A DNA stretch of 22,560 nt from an uncultured Collinsella sp. (GTDB lineage Bacteria > Actinomycetota > Coriobacteriia > Coriobacteriales > Coriobacteriaceae), in contig URKU01000023.1 in the NCBI GenBank assembly GCA_900548515.1, forward strand, positions 1 to 22,560. Direction: 5' to 3'. Under the pieces are notes generated by a model. That model saw only the letters and a list, made by a program, of their open reading frames with translations, searched no databases and was not told where the DNA came from. A program made the position numbers and the translations under genes. Within the stretch, counting starts at the first letter, position 1. Each line of letters starts with the position of its first letter. Of the stretch, positions 7,594 through 14,090 are shown piece after piece.

Positions 7594-8613
7594 GTGGGAA
7601 CCGCGATTGATATGGCATTTGACGGCGCGACGCTCGCCGCCTGTCCGCTCTCGGCGCTGGTGCTCTCGTTTGCCTTCTACGGTTTTTGCGGCTGGGCATG
7701 GGAATCGACAGTCTGCGCCATGCTCAACCACGGACGATTTGCCAACAGTGGCTTTTTGCTGGGGCCGTGCTGCCCTATCTATGGCGCGGGCGGCATTGCC
7801 TGCTGGCTGCTGTTGCGTGGGATTCCGGATGCCTCGAGCCAGTTTGTCGCTGCAGCGCTCGTATGCAGCGTGATTGAGTACAGCGTGGGCGTGCTGCTGG
7901 AAAAAACAACGGGCGCTCGCTTTTGGGACTATTCGCACCTACCGTTTAACCTGCACGGACGTATCTGCCTGTACTGGGCTTGCGCGTTTGGCCTGGGTGC
8001 GCTGTGCATTTGCCGTTTAGTGGAGCCGGCATTGCTGGGGCTGCTTGGCCATCTGCCGGTGCTGATTGTGCGGCTGTCCGCCTTTATCGTCGCGGTCGCG
8101 ATGATGGTCGACGCGGCGTGCTCGTTGGCGAGCTGGCGGCGTCTGTCCGATCAGCTGGAGCGCGTGCGCGCCGACCTTGCCGACCGCATCAATGAGTCGC
8201 TTGCCGATGCCTCGGACTCAATGCTCGAGCGCATTCCCGAATCGACGATTGACTCGGTGACACAGACGCACATCCGTAGCCGTGCCGTTAACGCGTGGCT
8301 GGCCGAGCTGGGTGACGCGACGCTCGATGCCCTGCGAGAGAAGGCTTCGATGCCGACGTTTATCGCGGACGGTGCCCGCGGTCTGGCACTTGCTGCCCGC
8401 CGCGTGGCCGATGCCGCGCCGAGCATGCCTCGTCCGTCGCTCAGTCGTCGCCTTGCCGGCAAGCGCATGAGCCGTCCGGTGCCGAGCGTGTCACTCAGCC
8501 GCCGCGACCTACGCTTCTTTAACGCCTTCCCGCGTCTGCGCATCAACCGCTACGAGGGCGTCATCCGAGCTACCGACCTCCGCGACCGAGCCCGCGAGCT
8601 GTTCCGACGCTAG
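7594..8613 (+). CDS. CmpB-type putative ABC-transporter membrane protein (PF06541 family) with long cytoplasmic tail
   Basis: A 339-residue integral membrane protein. The family signature WDYSHLPFNLHGRICL (111-126) and the GFLLGPCCPIYGAGG segment (53-67) identify the type-IV ABC permease-like family; its true role is unknown. About five hydrophobic helices fill residues 17-178. The remaining 160 or so residues are a hydrophilic Arg/Ala/Ser-rich tail with a coiled-coil-like start (RLSDQLERVRADLADRI), longer than the basic family domain. The start is GTG at 7594, chosen because AAGAGGAGAGGG lies six bases upstream; an ATG at 7612 is the alternative. It is coupled to the HD protein upstream. No ATPase gene is adjacent. 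Confidence 0.8.
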   Translation: MGTAIDMAFDGATLAACPLSALVLSFAFYGFCGWAWESTVCAMLNHGRFANSGFLLGPCCPIYGAGGIACWLLLRGIPDASSQFVAAALVCSVIEYSVGVLLEKTTGARFWDYSHLPFNLHGRICLYWACAFGLGALCICRLVEPALLGLLGHLPVLIVRLSAFIVAVAMMVDAACSLASWRRLSDQLERVRADLADRINESLADASDSMLERIPESTIDSVTQTHIRSRAVNAWLAELGDATLDALREKASMPTFIADGARGLALAARRVADAAPSMPRPSLSRRLAGKRMSRPVPSVSLSRRDLRFFNAFPRLRINRYEGVIRATDLRDRARELFRR

Positions 8614-8660
8614 CCGGGATGGGAGCGCTCGCGGCTTCCTTGCTCGCGTATTTCCCGTTC

Positions 8661-8707
8661 GTTTCGCGCCCGTTGCCGCGCCGTTTCCAAGATTGCGGCG
8701 CCGTTTC
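8661..8707. promoter_or_regulatory. Three phased GTTTC (GAAAC) motifs upstream of amt
   Basis: GTTTC occurs at 8661, 8683 and 8703, spaced 22 and 20 bp, the last two inside an exact GCGCCGTTTCC direct repeat (8678-8688, 8698-8708). On the other strand these read GAAAC, the core of actinobacterial GlnR half-sites, which also recur on one face of the helix. The link to nitrogen control is inferred from the position before amt. A further inverted repeat, CTGGT/ACCAG, lies at 8741-8754. Confidence 0.3.
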
Positions 8708-8811
8708 CATTCGACAACGCAGCGTTTAACAACGCCGTATCTGGTCTACACCAGTTGCTCCTCGGTCGCATTATGGGCGCCGACAACGTTCATGCGATCA
8801 AGGGGGAGCGA

Positions 8812-10089
8812 ATGTACGATACGGGATCGACAACGTTTATGCTCATCTGCACCATGCTCGTGTTTTTAATGACACCGGGTCTGGCGTTTTTCTATGGCGG
8901 CCTCTCGAGGCGCAAAAATGTCATCAACACCATGCTCATGTGCTTTGGCGCCATTGGCCTGGTCGGCGTGCTGTGGATTGTTGCCGGCTGGTCGCTGGCC
9001 TACGGCGGCGACGGTTCCAGCCCGTTTATTGGAGGCCTTGACCAGCTGCTGTGCTTGCCGGTGCTCAACCAGGTGCTGCAGGCGGCTGAGGGCACCGCGT
9101 CGGACGGTGCCGTCTGCCCTCAGATCATCAACATCGCCTTCCAGATGGCATTTGCTATGATCACGGCTGCTATCGTCACGGGCAGCCTGGCCGGCCGCGT
9201 TAAGTTTGGTGCCATGGCGGCCTTCCTAGGTATTTGGCTGCTCGTGGTCTATGCGCCGCTTGCCCACATGGTGTGGGGCGGCGAGGGCTCCTTTATCGGC
9301 GACATCATCGGTGCGCTCGACTTTGCCGGCGGCGACGTGGTGCACATCTCGTCCGGTCTGACGGGCCTGATTCTCTGCCTGATGCTCGGCCGTCGTCGCG
9401 GCTTTGGCATGGTGAGCTACCGTCCGCATAACGTGCCGTTTGTGGCGCTGGGCGCCGGCCTGCTTTGGTTTGGCTGGTTTGGCTTTAACGGCGGCAGCGA
9501 GTTTAAGGCCGACGCCGTTGCGGCACTCGGCATCCTCAACACCGTGACGGCCAGCGCGGCGGGCATGGTCTCGTGGCTTGCCGTCGAGCGCGTGCATACC
9601 GGCCGCCCCACGCTGGTGGGCGCCAGCACTGGTCTGGTTGCGGGCCTTGTGGTGGTCACGCCCGGCGCGGGCTTTGTCGAGCCGTGGGCAGCGCTGGTCA
9701 TGGGCCTGATCGTCTCGCCCGTCTGTTACCTGGCCATCAGCCATCTTAAGACAAAGTTTGGCTACGACGATGCGCTCGACGCGTTCGGTTGCCACGGTAT
9801 CGGCGGCATCTTGGGCGGTGTGCTCACGGGCCTGTTCTGCGTGCCGGAGCTCTCGTGGACCGGTAAGGGCGGCCTGTTCTACACGGGCGACGTGTCGCTG
9901 CTTGTCTCGCAGGTTCTGGGCATTGTGGTGACGGTCGTTATTGTGCTGGTGCTCGACTTGGTGATCGCCGCGGTGGTCAAGGCACTGTTCCACGGCAGCC
10001 TGCGTGTGGACGAGGCCGACGAGGCGCTGGGCCTGGATGCGAGCCAGCACGGCGAGAGCGCGTATCCCTCGTTCTCCGGACTCGATTAG
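8812..10089 (+). CDS. amt: Ammonium transporter Amt/AmtB
   Basis: A 425-residue inner-membrane ammonium channel with about eleven hydrophobic helices. The pore twin histidines are His178 (FAGGDVVHISSG) and His328 (FGCHGIGG), 150 residues apart exactly as in E. coli AmtB (His168/His318); the conserved Asp is Asp170. The Amt signature around FAGGDVVHISSGLTGL is intact. The frame opens earlier at 8755, but ATG 8812 follows AAGGGGGAG and gives the expected N-terminus MYDTGSTTFMLICTMLVF; no separate cleavable signal peptide is evident. glnK follows 156 bp downstream, the classic pairing in which PII blocks the channel from inside. The intervening DNA forms a large hairpin that could separate the expression of the two genes. 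Confidence 0.96.
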   Translation: MYDTGSTTFMLICTMLVFLMTPGLAFFYGGLSRRKNVINTMLMCFGAIGLVGVLWIVAGWSLAYGGDGSSPFIGGLDQLLCLPVLNQVLQAAEGTASDGAVCPQIINIAFQMAFAMITAAIVTGSLAGRVKFGAMAAFLGIWLLVVYAPLAHMVWGGEGSFIGDIIGALDFAGGDVVHISSGLTGLILCLMLGRRRGFGMVSYRPHNVPFVALGAGLLWFGWFGFNGGSEFKADAVAALGILNTVTASAAGMVSWLAVERVHTGRPTLVGASTGLVAGLVVVTPGAGFVEPWAALVMGLIVSPVCYLAISHLKTKFGYDDALDAFGCHGIGGILGGVLTGLFCVPELSWTGKGGLFYTGDVSLLVSQVLGIVVTVVIVLVLDLVIAAVVKALFHGSLRVDEADEALGLDASQHGESAYPSFSGLD

Positions 10090-10091
10090 CA

Positions 10092-10199
10092 GCACGGCTT
10101 TCCCAGGCACCCGACCTTGCCCCTCAAACCGTCGCTTGCGTACCGAAGTACGCGGCGCTCCTCTTTCGGGGCAATCTCGGGCACCTGGAAAACCCGTGC
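10092..10199. repeat. Long imperfect hairpin between amt and glnK
   Basis: A 32-nt left arm (10092-10123, starting GCACGG) pairs with 10168-10199 at 26 of 32 positions. Inside, GCGTAC and GTACGC (10138-10153) form a perfect 6-bp stem on a CGAA loop, with CGC/GCG flanking. No T-run follows, so a simple terminator is unlikely. It could be an mRNA processing or attenuation structure, or a dispersed palindromic element that landed in the operon. Confidence 0.7.
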
Positions 10200-10245
10200 C
10201 ATGTGAAGGACAATCAATTTCTTTTATTGAAGAGAGGAATTCATT

Positions 10246-10584
10246 ATGAAAAAGATTACGGCTATCGTGCGCCAGGAAAAGCTTGAGGTTCTCAAAGACG
10301 CGCTGTTTGCTGCCGATGTTCGCGGCATGACGATTAATCAGGTGCAGGGCTGCGGCGCGCAGCATGGCTGGAAGGAATATGTGCGCGGCAACGAACTGCT
10401 CGTCAACACGATTCCTAAGGTACAGTTCACCCTCATTTGCGCCGACGAGCATGTTGACGGCATTGTCGACATCATCTGCAACGCCGCTCGCACCGGTGCC
10501 GTTGGAGACGGCAAGATTTGGGTCGAACCGGTCGAGGAAGTTATCCGCATCCGTACCGGCGAACACGGCCCCGCCGCGGTGTAG
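10246..10584 (+). CDS. glnK: Nitrogen regulatory protein PII (GlnK type) lacking Tyr51
   Basis: A 112-residue PII signal protein, the standard length. It should form a trimer that senses ATP/ADP and 2-oxoglutarate and gates the Amt channel. Gln39 and Lys58 (2-oxoglutarate site), TGAVGDGKI (B-loop, Lys90) and RIRTGE (Arg101/Arg103) are kept. Aligned without gaps to E. coli GlnB, the T-loop tyrosines 46 and 51 are Val46 and Leu51, so the residue uridylylated in proteobacteria or adenylylated in other actinobacteria is absent. Control is probably by ligand binding only. ATG 10246 follows AGAGAGG. It lies directly downstream of amt. Confidence 0.95.
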   Translation: MKKITAIVRQEKLEVLKDALFAADVRGMTINQVQGCGAQHGWKEYVRGNELLVNTIPKVQFTLICADEHVDGIVDIICNAARTGAVGDGKIWVEPVEEVIRIRTGEHGPAAV

Positions 10585-10597
10585 AACCGACCGTTTG

Positions 10598-10651
10598 CCA
10601 TCCGCAACGTTAAAATATCGCAGTGAGGCATAAGGCTTGCGTTGCGGATGG
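10598..10651. promoter_or_regulatory. 12-bp inverted repeat upstream of the first TetR gene
   Basis: CCATCCGCAACG (10598-10609) and CGTTGCGGATGG (10640-10651) are perfect inverted copies 30 bp apart, flanking an A/T-rich TTAAAATAT. The right arm ends 7 bp before the tetR ATG. It may be a split operator or an mRNA hairpin over the ribosome site; no T-run makes it a terminator for glnK. Confidence 0.4.
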
Positions 10652-10658
10652 GCGGATT

Positions 10659-11321
10659 ATGGGTCGCAATAAATATCCCGAAGAGACGGTCGCGAAGATT
10701 CTAGACGCGGCGCTGGAGCTATTCTGCGCACAGGGTTATGAGGGAACGAGCATCCAGGATATCGTTGACCGTCTCGATGGCATGACCAAGGGCGCTATCT
10801 ATCATCACTTCAAGAGCAAAGAAGAGATTTTCAACGCCGCGTTTGATCGAGCGATGGCTCCGATTGTTGAACGCCGCCGCGCGACGCTCGGTGCTGGCAA
10901 TATGACGGGCGCCCAAAAGCTCAAGCGGCTTTATGCGTCTGAGTCTGTCGTACCACAAATTGAGCTTTGGGCGCGCATACATCCTGCGGCGGATCCGGTA
11001 AAGAGTTCGCGTCTGCTGGCGATGCAGTATCAGAGTTCGTTTGACGAGTCGGCCGATGGATATCTCTTGCCGGTAATCGAGGAAGGCGTCGCCGACGGCT
11101 CCATTGCGTGCGAATGCCCGCGCGAAGCAGCAGAGGCCGTATCGTTGCTAGCGAATCTTTGGCTGCTGCCATTGTTCCGTCCGCTCGAGCCCAAGGAGCG
11201 AATGGTCGCTCGCGCGCAATGTTTGACGCAGATGGCGGCCGCAGTGGGTCTCGATTTGGGGGAAGAAGTGCTTCAAACAACGTGCCAAATTTGGGACGTT
11301 TGGAACCGTGTCGGGTGGTAA
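10659..11321 (+). CDS. TetR/AcrR family transcriptional regulator
   Basis: A 220-residue regulator. The N-terminal TetR DNA-binding domain is clear: ILDAALELFCAQGYEGTSIQDIV then GAIYHHFKSKEEIF (about 14-58), with the helix-turn-helix at 30-50. The C-terminal two-thirds is the variable ligand-binding and dimer part. The frame opens at a GTG at 10623, but ATG 10659 gives the normal distance to the HTH; its ribosome site is weak. The stop codon overlaps a 27-bp palindrome repeated just before the following MFS gene, so this protein probably represses that transporter and perhaps itself. Ligand unknown. Confidence 0.88.
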   Translation: MGRNKYPEETVAKILDAALELFCAQGYEGTSIQDIVDRLDGMTKGAIYHHFKSKEEIFNAAFDRAMAPIVERRRATLGAGNMTGAQKLKRLYASESVVPQIELWARIHPAADPVKSSRLLAMQYQSSFDESADGYLLPVIEEGVADGSIACECPREAAEAVSLLANLWLLPLFRPLEPKERMVARAQCLTQMAAAVGLDLGEEVLQTTCQIWDVWNRVGW

Positions 11322-11346
11322 TATACATACTAACGGTATGTATATT
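11320..11346. promoter_or_regulatory. TetR operator 1 (perfect palindrome)
   Basis: AATATACATAC and GTATGTATATT, 11-bp arms around TAACG, form a perfect 27-bp palindrome that overlaps the tetR stop codon. Its core ATACATAC-N5-GTATGTAT recurs at 11389-11409. Confidence 0.75.
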
Positions 11347-11355
11347 GATGTAAGA

Positions 11356-11377
11356 GGGTGGCTACGGCCGCCCTTTT
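11356..11377 (+). terminator. Terminator between tetR and the MFS gene
   Basis: GGGTGGC (11356-11362) pairs with GCCGCCC (11367-11373), including one G-U pair, over a TACG loop, and is followed by TTTT. It lies between the two operator copies, so the MFS gene likely has its own promoter close to operator 2. Confidence 0.7.
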
Positions 11378-11388
11378 CGAGCCGTTAA

Positions 11389-11409
11389 ATACATACCAAT
11401 AGTATGTAT
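11389..11409. promoter_or_regulatory. TetR operator 2 (palindrome at the MFS ribosome site)
   Basis: ATACATAC and GTATGTAT around CAATA, the same core as operator 1. It abuts the AGGAGG ribosome site of the MFS gene (11410-11415), where bound repressor would block transcription. Confidence 0.75.
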
Positions 11410-11424
11410 AGGAGGCAAAGCTCT

Positions 11425-12687
11425 ATGGACGGGATGAGAGACTTCGATGCCGTATCAGCATCAAAGACAGCGCTGCCTATAAGACTCGTCGGTCTTCTTG
11501 TTGCACAGCTGTGTGCGTATTCGATGCTGTCGGCACTGTGCTTTGCGTGTCCGCTCTACTTGTTCGATTGCAGCGGCTCCTCAACGTTATATGGCGCCGT
11601 CGCGGCGATAGCGTTCATACCGGGCGTGCTCGCGACTCCGGTTGGCGGGATTTTGGCGGATCGGGGAAGACATCGCGGGGTTCTTGTGGTACTCGGCATT
11701 GTTCTGATGGCTGCATCACTGCTGTTTATCCCCATGAAGCGTTCGCTGCCTCTTGCGGTTGTCGTGGCAGCAATGCTTTGCGTCCAATATGGCATCCAAT
11801 CGCTGCTGAAACCGATGCTTCAAATTGAGGCGGTGCGCATGACGGGCCAAGAAAAGGTTGAGCGTGCCACTGCGTTGGTCTCGCAGATAATCATGATGAG
11901 CAATATCTTGGGGCCTGTAGTCGGGACGGCAGTCTATGGGTGCTTTGGTATCGATACTCTATGCGAAACCGCGGCGTTGACGTTTACGATTTCAGCCCTG
12001 CTGTTCGGGGGCGCACTCAAGCAAAATGCCTCATCTGAAACGATGGGAGACGGCGCGACTCGTACGACACGCCGAAACGATTTTCGGGAGTTGATTCGGT
12101 ACCTGTCTCAAAACTCATCATTGCTCGTTGTGTTTTTGATTGCGGCTATTTTGAACCTTGCGTTAGTTGGGTTAACGATTGGTGCTCCCGTTATTGTTGC
12201 AAAGCATCTCGGAATGCAGTCATCCTTCGTTGGGATTATTGAGGTGGCTATGGGCTTAGGTGGTCTTGTCGGCAGTGGTTTGGTCGGTATTTGGCCGCAT
12301 CGTTTTTCCTTCAAGGGCATATGTCGATATGTTGCGATGATCTGTTTTGGAGTCGTGCCGATTATTGTCACGCTACTGAGCGGTCCTGATGAATTAGCGT
12401 TTGCCGCGCTTGCGGCCGGCTCGGCATGGGTCATGGCGTGGGCAAGCATTACATCGGTCGAAATCGTTTCATTTGTTCAGCGGTCAGCGCCAAAGGAACT
12501 CTGCGGAAAAGTGCTGGCACTCGTTTATATGACGCTTTCCTGTGCAACGCCTATTGGCCAATTGGTTTACGGGCTCGCATATGATCGATGGACACCGGCG
12601 ATTGTATTCGCAGGCATGTTGGCGGTGCTGACGTTGACGACGGCGCTGTTTTATCGGCTGAAAAGTCGCTTGTGGCGATTGTCTTAG
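11425..12687 (+). CDS. Major facilitator superfamily transporter, likely drug or metabolite efflux
   Basis: A 420-residue membrane protein with about twelve hydrophobic helices in two halves. The cytoplasmic motif-A region GGILADRGRHRG (74-85) between helices 2 and 3 marks the MFS. A hydrophilic central loop (around TMGDGATRTTRRNDFRELIRY) separates the halves. The start is ATG 11425, nine bases after AGGAGG; an upstream in-frame ATG lies inside operator 2 and is unlikely. The TetR gene upstream and two operators suggest induction by an exported compound. Codon use has more AT-rich codons than neighbouring genes, hinting at more recent acquisition. Substrate unknown. Confidence 0.88.
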   Translation: MDGMRDFDAVSASKTALPIRLVGLLVAQLCAYSMLSALCFACPLYLFDCSGSSTLYGAVAAIAFIPGVLATPVGGILADRGRHRGVLVVLGIVLMAASLLFIPMKRSLPLAVVVAAMLCVQYGIQSLLKPMLQIEAVRMTGQEKVERATALVSQIIMMSNILGPVVGTAVYGCFGIDTLCETAALTFTISALLFGGALKQNASSETMGDGATRTTRRNDFRELIRYLSQNSSLLVVFLIAAILNLALVGLTIGAPVIVAKHLGMQSSFVGIIEVAMGLGGLVGSGLVGIWPHRFSFKGICRYVAMICFGVVPIIVTLLSGPDELAFAALAAGSAWVMAWASITSVEIVSFVQRSAPKELCGKVLALVYMTLSCATPIGQLVYGLAYDRWTPAIVFAGMLAVLTLTTALFYRLKSRLWRLS

Positions 12688-12748
12688 CGCGCTGGGGCAC
12701 CGTGAATTTGTGAAGGCAGTGGCACGTCGCGTCGTGACGGCATTGTTT

Positions 12749-12802
12749 GGGCGTGCCTCTCCTTCGTCTACAATATCGTGCAGACGAAGGAGAGGCACGC
12801 CC
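12749..12802. repeat. Perfect 21-bp inverted repeat ending at the HAD start codon
   Basis: The left arm 12749-12769 (GGGCGTGCCTCT...) and right arm 12782-12802 (...AGGCACGCCC) are exact inverted copies with a 12-nt loop. The right arm contains the ribosome site GAAGGAGAGG and touches the ATG at 12803. If transcribed whole it would bury the ribosome site. A TACAAT at the arm-loop border could instead start transcription within it. Confidence 0.9.
12769..12774 (+). promoter_or_regulatory. Candidate -10 box for the HAD gene
   Basis: TACAAT matches the -10 consensus at five of six positions and spans the junction of the left arm and loop of the 21-bp inverted repeat. Transcription would begin near 12781, leaving a leader of about 22 nt made of the right arm only. 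The -35 region is poor. Confidence 0.35.
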
Positions 12803-13660
12803 ATGATCAAGATGTTTGCGAGTGACTTAGACGGAACGCTGCTGAACGCCCTGCATGAGGCGGATGGGACCATCCGCCGTGCCATTCGCGAGCTGACCGA
12901 AGCTGGCCTGCATGTGGTTCCCGCGACCGGACGCTCGACGCTGCCGATCGGCGAGCATGGCTTTACGGGCCTGGCGCTTGACGCCTGCTGCTCCAATGGA
13001 TCCATCGTGCGCGACAGTCATGGCGAGGTGCTCAAAACCTGGACCATTGACCCGCAGATCACCGAGGAACTGCTCAAGGAGTTTCCGGACATTTGCTTTG
13101 ATTGCTCCACGCCCGATGGCATGTTCTCGAGCGGCTCGTTCGAGATGCATCAGGCGGGCTTTAAAAAGGACAGCCCTATCAAGCGTATCGTGATGCGTGG
13201 CATGCGTGCACGTGGCGGGTATCACGAGGAGCAATATTTCGACCAGTCGATCGGTGACATCCTGCGCCACGATGTGTGCAAGATCAACTGCCGCGTGACC
13301 TCGCCCGAGCTGGAGCGTGACCTTAAAGCATATTTGGCCGAGCGATCGGACCGCGTGGTCAACGCGCCGTTCGATCCGGTGATGTTCGAGATCACGGACG
13401 TGGCGTGCAACAAGGGCGAGAGCGTGGCCTGGCTGGCGGGCTACTACGGTATTGCCGAGGATGAGGTCGCGGTCTACGGCGACGGCGGCAACGATATCGC
13501 CATGCTCAATCGTTTTCGTCACAGCTACGCGACCAAAAACGCAAGCGATGCAGCCAAGGCCGCCGCGAGCGCGACCATCGGCAGCTGCATGGTCCACGCC
13601 GTCCCCAAACACATGCTCGCCACCATGCGCAAGCAGAATTCCCGCACCGTCATCGAATAA
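12803..13660 (+). CDS. Cof-type HAD-superfamily phosphatase (HAD-IIB)
   Basis: A 285-residue cytoplasmic hydrolase. HAD motifs are complete: DLDGTLL with Asp8 and Asp10 (8-14), Thr42 in PATGRS, Lys204 in NKGESVAWL and GDGGNDIAML (226-235). The C2B cap lies between about 85 and 195. Cof-like enzymes remove phosphate from sugar phosphates, nucleotides or cofactors such as FMN or PLP; the substrate cannot be read here. ATG 12803 is set by GAAGGAGAGG and by MIKMFASDLDGT matching family N-termini; the open frame upstream crosses the inverted repeat and is not coding. A dispersed hairpin starts at the base after the stop codon. Confidence 0.9.
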   Translation: MIKMFASDLDGTLLNALHEADGTIRRAIRELTEAGLHVVPATGRSTLPIGEHGFTGLALDACCSNGSIVRDSHGEVLKTWTIDPQITEELLKEFPDICFDCSTPDGMFSSGSFEMHQAGFKKDSPIKRIVMRGMRARGGYHEEQYFDQSIGDILRHDVCKINCRVTSPELERDLKAYLAERSDRVVNAPFDPVMFEITDVACNKGESVAWLAGYYGIAEDEVAVYGDGGNDIAMLNRFRHSYATKNASDAAKAAASATIGSCMVHAVPKHMLATMRKQNSRTVIE

Positions 13661-13689
13661 TGTGACAAAGGGACAGCTCTTTTGTCACA
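13661..13689. repeat. Palindromic hairpin TGTGACAAA/TTTGTCACA
   Basis: A 9-bp perfect outer stem (13661-13669 with 13681-13689) encloses GGGACAGCTCT. It is closely related to the hairpin at 14091-14126 and shares the CAAAGGGACAG core with 4865-4901. It follows the HAD stop codon directly. Confidence 0.75.
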
Positions 13690-13720
13690 GGGGTCTGTGT
13701 GCTTGGAATACGAACATATA

Positions 13721-13750
13721 TTCGTATATATAACTAGGCTCTGGTAGAAT
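13721..13750 (+). promoter_or_regulatory. Promoter of the small peptide gene, overlapped by a palindrome
   Basis: An extended -10, TGGTAGAAT (13742-13750), has a weak -35-like TTCGTA at 13721-13726, 18 bp away. The -35 half lies in a palindrome ATACGAA/TTCGTAT (13708-13727) that could bind a regulator. An alternative pair is TTGGAA (13703) with TATATA (13727). Confidence 0.45.
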
Positions 13751-13814
13751 CGGTATCGTTGACGGCAGTTCCATGTGCCGGGCAGCGCCCTCCATCTGAT
13801 GGGAGGTGATGCCC

Positions 13815-13940
13815 ATGACCGATTTGATTGATTTCGTGAGACTTCTGACCGCTCTGGTCTCGTTCTTCACGGCGCTTGTCGGCCTTTCCGAGGCACTCAA
13901 GCAGCGTTCGAAGCGCAACAGAAGGGGTCGCCGCCGCTAA
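13815..13940 (+). CDS. 41-residue hydrophobic/basic peptide, candidate type I toxin (holin-like)
   Basis: A small ORF encodes a 41-residue peptide: an N-terminal MTDLIDFVRLL, one hydrophobic helix rich in Leu/Phe/Ala/Val (about 5-28, ALVSFFTALVGL) and a very basic tail with nine Arg/Lys in the last 12 residues. This is the plan of small membrane toxins of type I systems (TxpA, BsrG, Fst and holin-like peptides), though no family is matched with certainty. A strong GGGAGGTG (13801-13808) precedes the ATG, and CCTCC (13789-13793) upstream can pair with its GGAGG, hiding it in the mRNA. The stop codon lies inside a GGGGTC/GACCCC hairpin (13924-13952), and an opposing promoter lies at 14009-14037. 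The module is flanked by two related palindromes. Confidence 0.6.
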   Translation: MTDLIDFVRLLTALVSFFTALVGLSEALKQRSKRNRRGRRR

Positions 13941-14002
13941 GGCGTTGACCCCCTAATGCAAACAACGGCGCTGCCCAGCTTTCCAGAACTTGGGCTGCCG
14001 TC
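13912..14002 (-). ncRNA. Candidate antisense RNA to the small peptide gene
   Basis: The promoter at 14009-14037 would start a - strand transcript near 14002 that overlaps the last codons and stop of the 41-residue peptide gene. It would fold into a 5' stem-loop (13965-14001, imperfect ACGGC/GCCGT stem) and a second hairpin GGGGTC/GACCCC (13924-13952) followed by TTCTGTT, a plausible end. The boundaries are predicted from these signals only. Confidence 0.35.
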
Positions 14003-14008
14003 GACACT

Positions 14009-14037
14009 ATTCTACCCACGAATGACATTTTGAACAA
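14009..14037 (-). promoter_or_regulatory. Antisense promoter facing the small peptide gene
   Basis: On the - strand, TTGTTC (14032-14037) and TAGAAT (14009-14014) are exactly 17 bp apart. The -10 matches consensus at five of six positions, the -35 at three of six. No protein gene lies downstream on this strand for about 7 kb. Confidence 0.45.
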
Positions 14038-14090
14038 TCGGCAATGCCACTCCAAAAGCCGGGTACAACTGGCACAACCTAGGCGGTCGC

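Noticed and set aside
8755..8811. Upstream start for the ammonium transporter.
   Set aside because: ATG 8812 has a strong AAGGGGGAG ribosome site and the right N-terminal sequence; the upstream start has neither.
9226..10566. A 446-codon - strand frame across amt and glnK.
   Set aside because: It crosses two well-identified + strand genes and the hairpin between them, and its translation is low-complexity His/Arg/Ala-rich. It is a shadow.
10598..10651. Terminator for glnK.
   Set aside because: The 12-bp inverted repeat has a 30-nt loop and no T-run after it, so it was listed as a possible operator or leader structure instead.
12710..12802. A 31-codon N-terminal extension of the HAD phosphatase.
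   Set aside because: It is read through a perfect inverted repeat, lacks a ribosome site at its start, and the family N-terminus begins at the ATG at 12803.
13685..13918. A 77-codon - strand frame opposite the small peptide gene.
   Set aside because: No ribosome site and no hydrophobic or domain pattern. The - strand signal here is better explained by a possible antisense RNA.
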